Shown: positions 48,296-58,300, counted from the first letter of the stretch. The stretch is 64,000 nucleotides of DNA from Synechococcus sp. WH 8016 (GCF_000230675.1 NZ_AGIK01000001.1:124001-188000), one strand, 5' to 3'. Notes: generated from the letters alone by a model not told the origin. Program-made: numbers and translations.

Positions 48296-50116
48296 TTAAA
48301 GCGTCAGCGCTTCGTCACTGCGTAAGCCAGCTTGAACCCGCCAGAGGTCGGCGTAAGCGCCTGGTTTGTGCAGAAGTTGATCATGGGTGCCCTGTTCAAC
48401 AATGCGACCAGCGTCCATCACAATGATCTGATCGGCATGTCGCACGGTGCTAAGTCGATGCGCAATCACCAGTGTGGTCCGATTCGCCGTAATGCGCATG
48501 AGCGAACGCTGAATTGCCGCCTCTGTTTCATTGTCAACAGCGGCTGTTGCTTCATCAAGGATCAACACGGGTACATTTTTTAAGATGGCTCTAGCTAGGG
48601 CGATTCTCTGGCGCTGACCACCGGACAAACGCTGACCTCGTTCGCCTACAAGCGTGTCAAATCCTTGCGGGAGGCTTTCGATAAAAGCTAGGGCTTCGGC
48701 TTGTTCTGCTGCCCAAACGATGGACGACCTAGACGCTTCAGGAGTTCCGTAGGCAATATTTTCTGCGACGCTTCCGTGAAACAAATAAACATCTTGACTC
48801 ACGAGTGCAATGCAGCGGCGAAGATCTTGCAGATGCAGCGATGCAATCGGATGGTTGTCAAGAACAATCCTGCCGCTCGTGAGCGGATAAAGCCTCAGGA
48901 GTAATTTAACCAGTGAACTTTTCCCTGAACCTGTGGCACCCACAATGCCAATGGTTTCTCCTGCACGAATCTCTAGGTTGAAGTTGTTGAGTAGTGGTTC
49001 GCGATCTCTATAGGAGAAGCAAACATGTTCATAGCGTATGTCTCCTTTGATAGTCCGTGGGTTGAGATGAGTGCTTCCACTGGCGATTTGAATCGGAGTG
49101 TCAATGAGATCGAGTACTCGCTGTGTGGAGGCCATTGAACGTTGATAATCGTCCAAGGTTCGTCCCAATGTGGTGAGGGGCCAGAGCAGTCGCTGGGTAA
49201 TAAAGACCAAGAAGCTGTAGGTCCCCACAGCGATAAGTCCTTGCCAAGCTTGGATGCCGCCGATCAGAAGGATTGCTAAAAAGGCAAATAAGATTGCAAA
49301 GCGAATCAGGGGGATAAAGGCAGCAGAGATTCGAATCGCCTGACGATTGCACTGTCGGTAGGAATCACTGGCTGAACGTAGTTGTTCGAGTTCCCATGCT
49401 TCAGTTGCAAAGCTTTTGATCGTGAGCATCCCGCCAAGATTGTTAGAAAGTCGAGAGGCGAGATCTCCAGCTCGTTGGCGTACTTCGCGATATCGCGGCG
49501 CGAGGCGACGTTGAAAATTGAGTGATCCCAGAAGGATGATTGGGATTGGTAGAAAGGCGAAAAGTGCTACTCCCGGTGCCATGAGTGTCATGGCGCCACC
49601 GACCAGCAGAACGGTGGTGACTAATTGAAGGATTTCGTTTGCGCCCCGTTCAAGAAAGCGTTCCAGCTGATGGATATCATCACCAAGAACGGTGAGAAGG
49701 CGCCCAGTGCTATCTCTTTCAAAGAAATCCATCTCAAGTTTTTGGAGATGGTCGTAGGCCTCTAACCTCAAACTGTGTTGGGTGGTTTGTGCAAGATTGC
49801 GCCACAAAACACCGTAGAGATATTCAAAGAGTGACTCTGCGGTCCAGACCAGGAAGGAGAGCAGCGCCAGCACAATCAGTTGGCTCGGCACTGTTGTGGC
49901 ACCCAAGGCTGCCAGCCATGAAGAATCTTGCTGAACAACAACATCAACGGCGAGGCCAATGAGGACTGGAGGCAGCAGATCGAAGACTTTGTTGATGATG
50001 GAGCAGCTCACTGCCATCCAGACCCGTCTTCTGTAGGGCTGGAGATGGCTTAAAAGCCTTGGCAGGGCAGGCTGAGTGCGACCAGGCAGAATTTGATCGG
50101 CCATCACCAATGGCAA
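48296..50116 (-). CDS. ABC exporter, fused membrane and ATPase domains (MsbA-like)
   Basis: The 606-residue half-transporter has six membrane helices (residues about 30-320) and a C-terminal ATPase with Walker A GATGSGKSS, signature LSGGQRQR, Walker B LILDEATAAVD and the H-loop IAHRLSTV. There is no N-terminal peptidase domain. It works as a homodimer exporting a lipid, peptide or drug; the substrate cannot be read. It lies 30 bases upstream of the antiporter gene on the same strand. A different start inside (ATG at about 50104) is possible. Confidence 0.9.
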   Translation of the reverse strand: MPLVMADQILPGRTQPALPRLLSHLQPYRRRVWMAVSCSIINKVFDLLPPVLIGLAVDVVVQQDSSWLAALGATTVPSQLIVLALLSFLVWTAESLFEYLYGVLWRNLAQTTQHSLRLEAYDHLQKLEMDFFERDSTGRLLTVLGDDIHQLERFLERGANEILQLVTTVLLVGGAMTLMAPGVALFAFLPIPIILLGSLNFQRRLAPRYREVRQRAGDLASRLSNNLGGMLTIKSFATEAWELEQLRSASDSYRQCNRQAIRISAAFIPLIRFAILFAFLAILLIGGIQAWQGLIAVGTYSFLVFITQRLLWPLTTLGRTLDDYQRSMASTQRVLDLIDTPIQIASGSTHLNPRTIKGDIRYEHVCFSYRDREPLLNNFNLEIRAGETIGIVGATGSGKSSLVKLLLRLYPLTSGRIVLDNHPIASLHLQDLRRCIALVSQDVYLFHGSVAENIAYGTPEASRSSIVWAAEQAEALAFIESLPQGFDTLVGERGQRLSGGQRQRIALARAILKNVPVLILDEATAAVDNETEAAIQRSLMRITANRTTLVIAHRLSTVRHADQIIVMDAGRIVEQGTHDQLLHKPGAYADLWRVQAGLRSDEALTL

Positions 50117-50201
50117 GACGTTCTATTCAAGCGTTGTGTTGCCCAACAGCGTCAAACCTCCTGAAACGGTGTAGACCGGAATCAGAGATCGAGGAGACTG
50201 G

Positions 50202-50387
50202 ATGACTCGTACAAGAGCTTTCAATCGTTTTCATCGCTTCTTAGCGCGGAAGCATCGTGATGAAGTACGCAATGCAGCACCCGTTCTGCCTGTTGAAGAG
50301 ACAAGGCCTGGGGATCGCATTCAAAAGTTGATCGATCGTCGTTTGGAGCTGGATTGCAAGCTTGAAATGGAGGAGACGGCTCGATGA
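50202..50387 (+). CDS. Small basic protein of unknown function
   Basis: The 61-residue product is highly charged (Arg/Lys/Glu), with FNRFHRFLARKHRDEVRNAA at the start and a helical end LIDRRLELDCKLEMEE. The ATG at 50202 has GAGGAG at a fitting distance, which supports a real gene. No membrane segment is seen. Its stop codon lies in the loop of a hairpin. It converges with the RRM protein gene. Confidence 0.6.
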   Translation: MTRTRAFNRFHRFLARKHRDEVRNAAPVLPVEETRPGDRIQKLIDRRLELDCKLEMEETAR

Positions 50388-50396
50388 GCTGTCTCC
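50372..50396. repeat. Hairpin over the stop codon between convergent genes
   Basis: GGAGACGGCTC-GAT-GAGCTGTCTCC: 11 paired positions (one G-U in the plus-strand RNA) with a 3-base loop that contains part of the TGA of the 61-residue gene. There is no T-run on either side, so it may protect 3' ends rather than terminate. Confidence 0.5.
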
Positions 50397-50406
50397 CCCC
50401 GATGGA

Positions 50407-50763
50407 TCACCAGCGGTTGCCGCCGCCGTAGCCGCCGCCACCGCCGCCATTGCCACCACCGTTGCCGCCGCCGCCGCCGTAACCGCCGCGGCCGCCGCCA
50501 CCACCGCCGCCGCCAGTGCGCTCACGTGGGGTTGCTTTGTTAACGCGGATCATGCGACCCATCCACTCCACGTTCTGGAGGTCGTCGATGGCTTTTTGCT
50601 CATCTTCGTCTGTGGCCATTTCAACGAAGCCAAATCCGCGCTTGCGGCCTGTTTCGCGATCGAGAGGAAGACTTGCGCTCTTAACCTCTCCGTATTGACC
50701 GAATAGATCGAGAAGATCTTCTTGTTCTGCCTGGAAAGACAGATTGCCGATGTAGATGGTCAT
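50407..50763 (-). CDS. Glycine-rich RRM RNA-binding protein
   Basis: The 118-residue protein has one RRM (residues 1-80) with RNP2 IYIGNL and RNP1 KRGFGFVEM, followed by a Gly-rich tail (about 85-116) with Tyr/Asn/Arg interruptions. Cyanobacterial Rbp proteins of this class bind RNA, are often cold-induced, and help place mRNAs near thylakoids. CAGGA just upstream of the ATG at 50763 serves as ribosome-binding site. A 13-base element occurs twice in its leader. Confidence 0.92.
   Translation of the reverse strand: MTIYIGNLSFQAEQEDLLDLFGQYGEVKSASLPLDRETGRKRGFGFVEMATDEDEQKAIDDLQNVEWMGRMIRVNKATPRERTGGGGGGGGRGGYGGGGGNGGGNGGGGGGYGGGNRW
50408..50520. repeat. GCC/CCG triplet-rich repeat coding the glycine tail
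   Basis: On the plus strand a run of near-tandem GCC and CCA triplets codes, on the minus strand, for the Gly-rich tail of the RRM protein. Such runs change length easily between strains. Confidence 0.75.
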
Positions 50764-50782
50764 TTCCTGAGGGGACCGTTGG

Positions 50783-50941
50783 ACATTTGATCAGAGAAGT
50801 TTTGGTCCGAAAAGGAAAGTCCTTGATGCTGAAGCTGGAGAGCTGAAGCCTGGGGGAGCGAGCCGATCAGAGCCGAACATGAAGCTGATGCCTCACCACG
50901 CTACAGGTTTGCATGGAGCGACATCACAACATTTGATCAGA
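50783..50941. repeat. 13-bp element repeated twice in the rbp leader
   Basis: ACATTTGATCAGA is found at 50783-50795 and again at 50929-50941, 146 bases apart, both upstream of the RRM gene. The first copy is about 20 bases from the start codon. It is a candidate binding site for a regulator, or for the protein itself on its own RNA. Confidence 0.5.
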
Positions 50942-51035
50942 AAATCGAAAAGTTTCATTTTTTTCGATGTTCTGTCGCATGGTGAGGAGATCCTGACCAT
51001 GCGTTAGTGATGCACCAGGGATGCGTCAGGGGATA

Positions 51036-51329
51036 TCACTGAGTTTTCATGAGGGGGCCGTACTTCTCGGCGGCCAATTCTTTGCAGATTGTTTGGGCTT
51101 GCATGATAAAAGCAAGGCCCTTCATTTCTCTTGCAAAGCATGAACAGGTGAAATCACCCATGCCTTCTGGTGGCGTTTGTCCAGCTTGAGACATGGCGGC
51201 ATTAAAACCAGCCATGCAAAGCTTCTTGATTTCTTCCGAATCATCGGCGGCCTGCGCGATTGATCCGGTGGTTGTGATCAGCATGGGCGATAGGCAGAGG
51301 CTGATCACAAGGCGGAGAAGATGATTCAA
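51036..51329 (-). CDS. Small exported cysteine-containing protein
   Basis: The 97-residue product starts with a signal peptide (LLRLVISLCLSPMLITTTGSIAQA) and should be exported. The mature part carries four cysteines (KLCMAG, TCSC, TICKEL) that could make disulfides or hold a cofactor. The start is a TTG at 51329, three bases after the DEAD-box helicase stop, so the two genes may share a transcript. I do not recognise the family. Confidence 0.6.
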   Translation of the reverse strand: MNHLLRLVISLCLSPMLITTTGSIAQAADDSEEIKKLCMAGFNAAMSQAGQTPPEGMGDFTCSCFAREMKGLAFIMQAQTICKELAAEKYGPLMKTQ

Positions 51330-51332
51330 GAG

Positions 51333-53141
51333 TTAGGAATCCTGGCGGATTTGAAGCTCTCGGTTCATCACTTTCAGTCGGCGTAGTGAATTGAAAACGT
51401 TCTCAGGCATCCCTTTGGGAAGGTCCACCAGGCTGTGCGTCTCAAAGATTTGAATTCGCCCAATCATCCGTCCTTCGAGTCCTGACTCATTGGCGATGGC
51501 TCCAACAAGGTTGCCGGGTTTGACGCGATCGCGATGGCCGACTTCAACCCTGAACCGCTCCATATCGTCTTCGGGTGGGCGTGATGCCCGCTCGGGTCGC
51601 CTGCCGCGCTCGTGACCACCGCGATCTCCGCGTCGGTCATCTCTCCTGTCGTTGCGCATTGGAGCTTTCAACCAGCTTTCATCGCCCTGCACCAACAGAG
51701 GTCCTTCGCCAACGGCCAACCTCATGGCGGCCAGGGTGAGTTGACCGGGTTCCACCTCGAGCTCTTGGGCCACGCGTTGGATGAGTTCTTGAAGCAGAGC
51801 GGTTTCTTCCTCTGGTTTGTCTTCGCTGGTGGCTTCAGCGCTCAAGCGGGTGCGAAGACGGTCGAGTCGACTCTGGTTGATTTCGGCATTGCTAGGGATG
51901 TCCATCGGTTCGATGGCCTGTCCCACGGCGCGTTCGAGATTGCCAACGAATCTCCGCTCCCTGGGCGTGATGAACAGGATGGCTTCCCCACTGCGGCCCG
52001 CTCGGCCTGTGCGACCGATGCGGTGCACGTAAGCCTCACTATCAAAAGGCATGTCGTAGTTGATCACGAGACCGATGCGATCAACGTCGAGTCCGCGCGC
52101 TGCCACATCGGTGGCAACCAGGATGTTGACGGTTCCTTTGCGCAGGCGTTCCACGGTGCGCTCCCGTTGGTTTTGGGGCACATCTCCGTTGAGCACAGCC
52201 ACGTCGTGACCAGCGGCTTCTAGGGATTCCGCAACGGTGAGGGTGATGGCTTTGGTGCGCGCAAAAATAATCACTCCTTCACCCGTCACCGCCTCGAGCA
52301 CACGGTTGAGTGCTTCGAGCTTGTGAGAGTTCTGCATCGTGATGCAGCGATGACGGATTCGGCGTGCCTCCTTCTCCTTCGTTTTGATCGTGATTTCTGC
52401 CGGTTCACGCAAATAGCGCTTGGAGAGCCTGCGAATTTCGTTCGGCATCGTCGCTGAAAACAGCACGACCTGACGCTCTTCAGGCAATTGTTCAAGGATC
52501 CATTCGACGTCGTCGATGAAACCCATCCGCAGCATTTCATCGGCCTCATCGAGGACGAGGCTGCGCAATCCGCTGGTATTCAGCGTTCCTTGGCGCATGT
52601 GATCCATGACCCGTCCTGGGGTGCCCACCACGACGTCAACACCACGCCTTAACGCGTTGATTTGGGAGCGGAAATCGGATCCCCCGTAGATCGCCAGCAC
52701 GTTGAGGTGAGGGTGCCCAGCGGAATAGGCCTTAAACGCTTCTGCCACCTGCATCGCGAGCTCACGGGTCGGTGCCAGCACAAGCACGCTCGGGAGTGGG
52801 CTGTCGCCTTGCAATCGCTCCAGCAAAGGCAGAGCGAAGGCGGCTGTTTTCCCTGTGCCGGTTTGCGCTTGGCCCACGAGATCGCGTCCGAGCATGAGCT
52901 CAGGGATAGCCTCCTTTTGAATCGGCGAGGGCTCTTTATATCCCTTATCAGCAAGTGTTTTGAGCAGGGCTTCGCTGAAGCCGAATTCTGAGAATCCAGA
53001 CGGTGCCTCTGGCTCTTCGACTTTTTCAATCACCGTTGTAAACACGTCATCGTTGGGTTCGGATGGCGTGGTCTCGGAAATCTCAGACATGCTGAGATCC
53101 ACTGAACAGGACCCTTCGCCCTGAGCTGGTGTATTGGTCAT
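51333..53141 (-). CDS. DEAD-box ATP-dependent RNA helicase (DeaD/CsdA-like)
   Basis: The 602-residue protein has an acidic N-terminal stretch, a Q motif (GYKEPSPIQKEAIP), motif I AQTGTGKT, DEAD motif LDEADEM, SAT, and motif VI HRIGRTGRAGR, then an Arg-rich segment (RNDRRDDRRGDRGGHERGRR) and a DbpA-type RNA-binding domain at the end. CsdA-type helicases act in ribosome assembly and RNA decay, often at low temperature, which fits an RRM protein gene nearby. The start is the ATG at 53141. Confidence 0.95.
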   Translation of the reverse strand: MTNTPAQGEGSCSVDLSMSEISETTPSEPNDDVFTTVIEKVEEPEAPSGFSEFGFSEALLKTLADKGYKEPSPIQKEAIPELMLGRDLVGQAQTGTGKTAAFALPLLERLQGDSPLPSVLVLAPTRELAMQVAEAFKAYSAGHPHLNVLAIYGGSDFRSQINALRRGVDVVVGTPGRVMDHMRQGTLNTSGLRSLVLDEADEMLRMGFIDDVEWILEQLPEERQVVLFSATMPNEIRRLSKRYLREPAEITIKTKEKEARRIRHRCITMQNSHKLEALNRVLEAVTGEGVIIFARTKAITLTVAESLEAAGHDVAVLNGDVPQNQRERTVERLRKGTVNILVATDVAARGLDVDRIGLVINYDMPFDSEAYVHRIGRTGRAGRSGEAILFITPRERRFVGNLERAVGQAIEPMDIPSNAEINQSRLDRLRTRLSAEATSEDKPEEETALLQELIQRVAQELEVEPGQLTLAAMRLAVGEGPLLVQGDESWLKAPMRNDRRDDRRGDRGGHERGRRPERASRPPEDDMERFRVEVGHRDRVKPGNLVGAIANESGLEGRMIGRIQIFETHSLVDLPKGMPENVFNSLRRLKVMNRELQIRQDS

Positions 53142-53244
53142 TCTTGAAAGGCAATTGCCTGATTAATCCTTTAAATCAGGCTTGCAACGTCCAATCGGCG
53201 TGAGCCGCGCTGTATTGCTTGCCTTTCGATCAAAGGTTGAGAAT

Positions 53245-53634
53245 TTATGTTAACACTCTGCCGAAATCGTCCTCTAGGCGTTCGATATCGCTTTCTTCGA
53301 GGATCGAGCCATGCTGGACCTCAATGATCAGCAGGTCGCCATCGCCGCCCAGCGCTCGGTGGATGGCTCCTTTGGGAATATGCAGGGTGTCTCCTGCTGA
53401 GACATTCGACCATTGCCCCTGGCAAAACAGCTCGCCGCTTCCTTGCGCCACTGTCCAGTTCTCGCTGCGATGCTGATGGCGTTGCAGGCTCAAGCGTTGC
53501 CCGTTCTTTATCAGCAAACGCTTCAGCTTGTAGCCCGGGCCACTGCCGAGATCTTCGTACCAGCCCCAAGGGCGGATCACTCTCTCGATTCCGCTTTCGA
53601 TTCCGCTTTCGATCCCGCTCACGATCCCGCTCAT
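53245..53634 (-). CDS. Cupin, mannose-6-phosphate isomerase type II-like
   Basis: The 129-residue product is a single cupin domain as in the C-terminal part of ManC/GMP-PMI enzymes: RPWGWYEDLGSG, KRLLIKNGQRLSLQRHQHRSENWTV with metal-binding His, and GDTLHIPKGAIHRALG. It may isomerise mannose or fructose phosphates, or bind a related sugar. The first 17 residues are four SGI(V/E) repeats encoded by 12-bp units. The ATG follows the recD stop codon directly. Confidence 0.8.
   Translation of the reverse strand: MSGIVSGIESGIESGIERVIRPWGWYEDLGSGPGYKLKRLLIKNGQRLSLQRHQHRSENWTVAQGSGELFCQGQWSNVSAGDTLHIPKGAIHRALGGDGDLLIIEVQHGSILEESDIERLEDDFGRVLT
53584..53631 (-). repeat. Four 12-bp tandem repeats at the start of the cupin gene
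   Basis: Units AGCGGGATCGTG, AGCGGGATCGAA, AGCGGAATCGAA and AGCGGAATCGAG lie directly after the ATG and add SGIV/SGIE repeats to the protein. Copy number can change without breaking the frame. Confidence 0.75.
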
Positions 53635-55314
53635 CTACGCATCCCCGATCTTGCTTTGATCTTCAGGATGCCGAGATCCTGCTGAGCGGCCTAGGGCCAA
53701 TGCTGTTGGATCTGCAAATAAAAGCAGTTGCTGTTTGGCGCGGGTGATGGCTGTGTAAAGCAGCGAACTGCTTTGGCGATCGTCGAGTGCAGGCCAGAGC
53801 AGCAGCACCTTGTCCATTTCGCAGCCCTGAGCTTTGTGGATGGTGAGTGCCAGGGCCGGTTCTAGGTGTCGAAGACGGGCTGGATGCAACAGCGCATGCC
53901 GGCTCTCGCCCGAGGGGTCGCTGCTGAGAAACAGAGCCCGTTGATGCGTCCCCTCTCCGATCATCACCCCGAGATCTCCATTGGCGAGGCCCAGTTCTGG
54001 CTGATTTTCGCTGCACAGCACTGGCAAGCCCGACGGCCAGCGCTGAGGTTCAGAGCTAGCAATCATCCGTTGATGGACGGCCTCCACACCCCATGGCCCG
54101 CGACGTCGCGGGCAGAGCACCATGAGGGTGTCAAGGATGCCGAGAAGGTCTTGCGCATGTTGTTGATGGGGTTGCCCATCAGCGTCGAGCTCTAAAGCTC
54201 TTGCTCTTGCCTGGAGATGGTCAAGATGCCGCGTGAGTACGGCATGCACAGCCTCGGGGATCTGCTTTGTTTTGGGCTGAAACAGGCTGATGTTGGAGGT
54301 TTTCGGCAACGTGCTCAGTTGCGACCAGAACGGGTTCAAGCCTTGGTCACGGAGCAACGCACTCATCTGCGCGAGGGCACCTCGGTTGCGGTACACCTTC
54401 GTGAGGGTGATCGCCCCCTCCTTAAATCGCTCGTTTTGATCAGGGGCCTGAAGATGCTGCCAGACCGCTCCAGCACCAATTGGTGGCAACTGAGCGCTGT
54501 CTCCCACCAAGACCAGTTGGCAATGGCTTGGCAGTGCACTCAACAGGGCACGGCCTAGCTCCAAGTCCACCATCGACATTTCGTCGACGATGAGCAGGTC
54601 CAAATGCAGGGGGTTGCGTCGGTGACGGCCAAAGCCTCCCGGACGGGCCTCTAGCAGGCGATGAAGAGTGGTGCAGGGCAAGGACGCGGTGGTTGGGTGG
54701 CTGCGAATGGCGTCCTGGAGGCGGCGTGCGGCCTTGCCTGTGGGAGCGGCAAGGCGGGCCCGAAGATTTGGTTGATTCTCAAAGGCGCGGAGCAGCATGT
54801 GCAACACCGTGCTGGTTTTACCGGTTCCGGGACCTCCGCTGAGCAAAACCACGCCGTAGCGATCGATGGCATGAATCGCCGATCGCTGTTCGGGACTGAG
54901 ATCGGAGGTCTTCGATCGCTGGCTGGTACGGCTGCCGTGGGGTGTGGCATGGCTTGGGGTCTGGAGGTAGCGGCGTTGAAGTTCGCGTTCGAGCTCTTGC
55001 ATGGCTCCATGCCAGCGACGCCAGGAGAGGGTGTTGTGGTGCAAGACCAAGATGGATTGGTCACCGTCCAGCCATCCACTCGCCAGCAAGGCTTCCCGGT
55101 GAACCTTGGGCCAGCCATCACTCTCGATCCCCTCTGGAACCTCGGATCCATCGTGGAGTGCAAGGGAAATGTCCCCTCGGCCAAGCGCAAGGGTGAGGGC
55201 ACGCAAGAGCTCCACAAGTGGTTCACTGCTTTGCTCCGGCGGCAAGCGCCGTTGAAGCGTGGCGAGCAATCCGCGGTGAAGGGAAAGGAGAGCCTCCGAC
55301 GCTGCAGATTTCAT
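53635..55314 (-). CDS. recD: Exodeoxyribonuclease V subunit alpha (RecD)
   Basis: The 559-residue helicase of RecBCD carries Walker A GGPGTGKTST (about residue 160), VDEMSMVDLELG (Walker B region) and the late motif ALTIHKAQGCEMDKVLL. RecD is the fast 5'-3' motor. Its ATG overlaps the recB stop (ATGA) and its stop abuts the cupin start. It is shorter than the E. coli subunit, mainly at the N-terminus. Confidence 0.93.
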   Translation of the reverse strand: MKSAASEALLSLHRGLLATLQRRLPPEQSSEPLVELLRALTLALGRGDISLALHDGSEVPEGIESDGWPKVHREALLASGWLDGDQSILVLHHNTLSWRRWHGAMQELERELQRRYLQTPSHATPHGSRTSQRSKTSDLSPEQRSAIHAIDRYGVVLLSGGPGTGKTSTVLHMLLRAFENQPNLRARLAAPTGKAARRLQDAIRSHPTTASLPCTTLHRLLEARPGGFGRHRRNPLHLDLLIVDEMSMVDLELGRALLSALPSHCQLVLVGDSAQLPPIGAGAVWQHLQAPDQNERFKEGAITLTKVYRNRGALAQMSALLRDQGLNPFWSQLSTLPKTSNISLFQPKTKQIPEAVHAVLTRHLDHLQARARALELDADGQPHQQHAQDLLGILDTLMVLCPRRRGPWGVEAVHQRMIASSEPQRWPSGLPVLCSENQPELGLANGDLGVMIGEGTHQRALFLSSDPSGESRHALLHPARLRHLEPALALTIHKAQGCEMDKVLLLWPALDDRQSSSLLYTAITRAKQQLLLFADPTALALGRSAGSRHPEDQSKIGDA

Positions 55315-58300
55315 GACGACAGCCCCTCAAGCCACTGGTCCAGCCGGTGAATTCGCGTTAAGGGGGCGGGCTCGATCACGAGCCCTGAGCCCCCTTTCGG
55401 GCTGATGCCTCTGAGGAAGACATAGGCGTAGCCGCCGAGGTGGCGTTCGGGGTCGTAGCCATCGAGCCTCCAGCGCAGGTAGCGATCCAGGGCCAACAGG
55501 TAGAGATGGGCCTGGAGCGGGTAGTGATGGGTGAGCATCTGCTCCTCCATTGCGGCTTGGCTGTAATGCCGGGGTCCGCAGGCGATGCCACGGCCAGCCT
55601 CGTCCCGTTCTCCAATCCAATTGCTTTTCCAATCCGCGACCCACCATCGGGCTGTGGCTGGATCATCCCCATCGGTGAACACCAGATCGATCGATCCCGT
55701 GAGAAACCCCCGACTGCGAATGTCCAACGACCGCAGGCTTTGCGCGTAGTGAGCACCAAAACGATGGTCGCTGTCTGCCTCGAACGCATGGGCTAAGCCT
55801 GCAGAGCGCACGGGATCGCCTTGCTGGGCAACAGGTAGATCAAAGCTGAGCTCATGAAGACGTCTACCCGCACCCAAATCGGACAGCTTTAAGTGTTTGA
55901 GGGGGCCTCCTAGGGGTGCCGTCAGCACGTTGTTGAGCGCTGAGATCACAGCATCGCTGTGCTCGTGGTCGATTCCCGCTCGGCCAAGCTCCTCAGCTAC
56001 CACCAGCTGATTGGGCGCTTGGTCTGCAGGACCTTGAAAGTTCACCTGTTCAAGAATTCTGTGCAGACAATCTCCCGCTCCTGGGCCTTTGGGAAAGGCG
56101 GCAAGCGGGCCATTTAGATCGGCTGAATCGTCCGGGTTGATGGGGGCTTCGCTGTCGGCTACAGCATCGATGTCACGGCCCTCTTCGAGCGTGCGTGGAT
56201 CCGCAGGAGCTGGGGCGTGACGGTTGTTTTGAGAGGAGATCCAGGCGGAATAGCTGCTCCGACCCCAGCTGCGGTCGAGGCTGCGTTGAGGAACCTCCGA
56301 TAACTGCAAGGTCTCAAGCCTCGGAGTTGGACGCCAGAACGGCTGGGTTGTGTGCTCGAACGGTGAATGGCGACTCATGCCTGGTGCGTCGCCTAAGGAG
56401 AGCTCCTTCATCCAGCTGGCCAGAGGGTTGGCCTCCTGTCCAGCAGCGACGCACCAAAACACCACGAGATGGCGCTCCGCCCGCGTGAGTGCCACGTAGG
56501 CCAGCCGCTCTGCTTCGGCAGCACTGTCGTATTGATCACGTTCGGCGGCTTTGTGTCCCCGGTCCCAATGGGGGTTGAGCGCCACCTGCCAAGTGCCTTT
56601 TGGATCGTTGGCTGGGTTTCGCCAAAGGGGGCCTTTGCTCTCCGCTGGTGCTTGCCATAAATAGGGGCAGATCACCACGGGGTACTGCAGGCCTTTGCTT
56701 CGGTGCACGGTGACGACGGCTACCGCGCTTTCTGCCAAGTCGCTGTGGGGCTGTCTGATGTCGGGGGTGGGTTCGATCGGTTGTAAGCGTTGTCGCCTCA
56801 GCCAATCTGCGGCGCTGCCCAGGTCGAGACCCTGTCGATGCATGGCGTCTTGCACCAGTCGGGCACATTGCTGAATGTCGCCTAACAAGCGCCCGCGGCT
56901 GGAGAGATCAGCGAGCATTCGCCCCTCGAGGAGTTGGGACAGGCAACCGAGCAACCCGAGGTATGGGAGGTTGTCTTGCAGGTTGCGAAGTTGCCCTGCC
57001 AGTCGGTCGAGATCACCGTTGCTCTCCGCGTTCTGCAACTGACGGCTTGTCCATTGCATCAAGGCAGAACAGGCGAGTCGCCGCAAGCGTCCGCCATCGG
57101 CGGGCGTGGCGAGGGCATCGAGGAGATGTTGCAGCTCTGTGGCACCGGTGGTGCTGAGGACATCTCCAGGACTGACCAGGCGGCTGGGAAGTCCTCTTAG
57201 GGCGAGCTGTTCTCGCACCGCCTCGGCCTGGCGATGACGGCTCACAAGAACGCAAAGATCCGATGGGGTGAGAGAGGGATCGCTGTCCAGCAGGTGGAGG
57301 GCTTGGCCTGCGACCAAGGGCGGAATGGTCGATTCGAGGGATGTGCGGGAGGGGAGGTCGTCAGGGTTATCTGCTGGAAGCTCGATCAGTTGGAGAGGCT
57401 GCTCGCCGTCCTGGAGGTCTAAGGGAAGGGCACTGGCGCAGGGGGTGACGGGCGGCACCTCGAGGTCCGACAAGATGAGGCCTGGAGCCATCCACTGGTT
57501 CATCGCCTCCATTAGGGAAGGCGTTGTACGCCGGTTGTCGAGCAGGTTGTCGATTCGATCGGCGCTTTGTCGGGCTTGTTTGTAGGTGTTGAGATCTCCT
57601 CCTCGAAAGCGGTAGATCGCTTGCTTGGGATCGCCCACTATCAGCAAGAGATGGTCTGGCGTTGCAAAGCAGGCCTGGAGCAGGCGCCACTGCAGAGGAT
57701 CCGTGTCTTGAAATTCGTCGATTAGAGCAACGCGGTAGCGCTGCTGAATCGGGGCTAGCCAGCGTTGTGGTTCCGCGTCTGATGGTTTGGGATCAAGGGC
57801 GTCGAGCAAGCCAGAAAAGCTGATCACGCCCTGTTGAGCGCGGCGGCTAGCCAGGGTGTGGAGTCCGTGGTTGAGCGCATGGCGCCAGACCTGCTCAGCT
57901 GGGCCATCCCATAGCGCCGCAATGGCTTGTTGCAGGGTTGGTTGTGGAAGGTTGGGATTGATTTCGCTGCAGCGGCGGGCTGTTTTGCTGAAACAACCCG
58001 GATGGAAGTAGTCAGCGAGCAGATGCTGTTGTCGCACGGTGCCGTAACTAATGCGTAACGATTGCGTGTTGTTTTCCTGGTTGATCCAAGCGTCGATTGC
58101 GCTGGCGCGATCTTTTTTCGGTTTCGGTGCGTAGGGCTTGGTGTCGGTTTGGCCTTGGCTTCGCCAATCCGTGGCGCAGTCGCGAAAGGCTGTTTCTAAG
58201 GCGTGTCCGCTGGTTTCCCACTGCGCTTCAAATTCAGTCCAGCTGGATCGGAGCCAGTGGTCAAAGCACTCGATCAGCGGACGCGGTTGCTCGTGGGCCC

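Noticed and set aside
39443-50116. A complete NHLM peptide (bacteriocin-type) export cluster
   Set aside because: The adaptor style suggests it, but no precursor peptide, no peptidase-ABC protein and no modification enzyme is visible; the ABC exporter at 48.3-50.1 kb is a plain MsbA-like protein.
50408-50520. Repeated GCC-type units that look like an array
   Set aside because: They are triplet runs coding the glycine tail of the RRM protein; there are no spacers, so it is not a CRISPR array.
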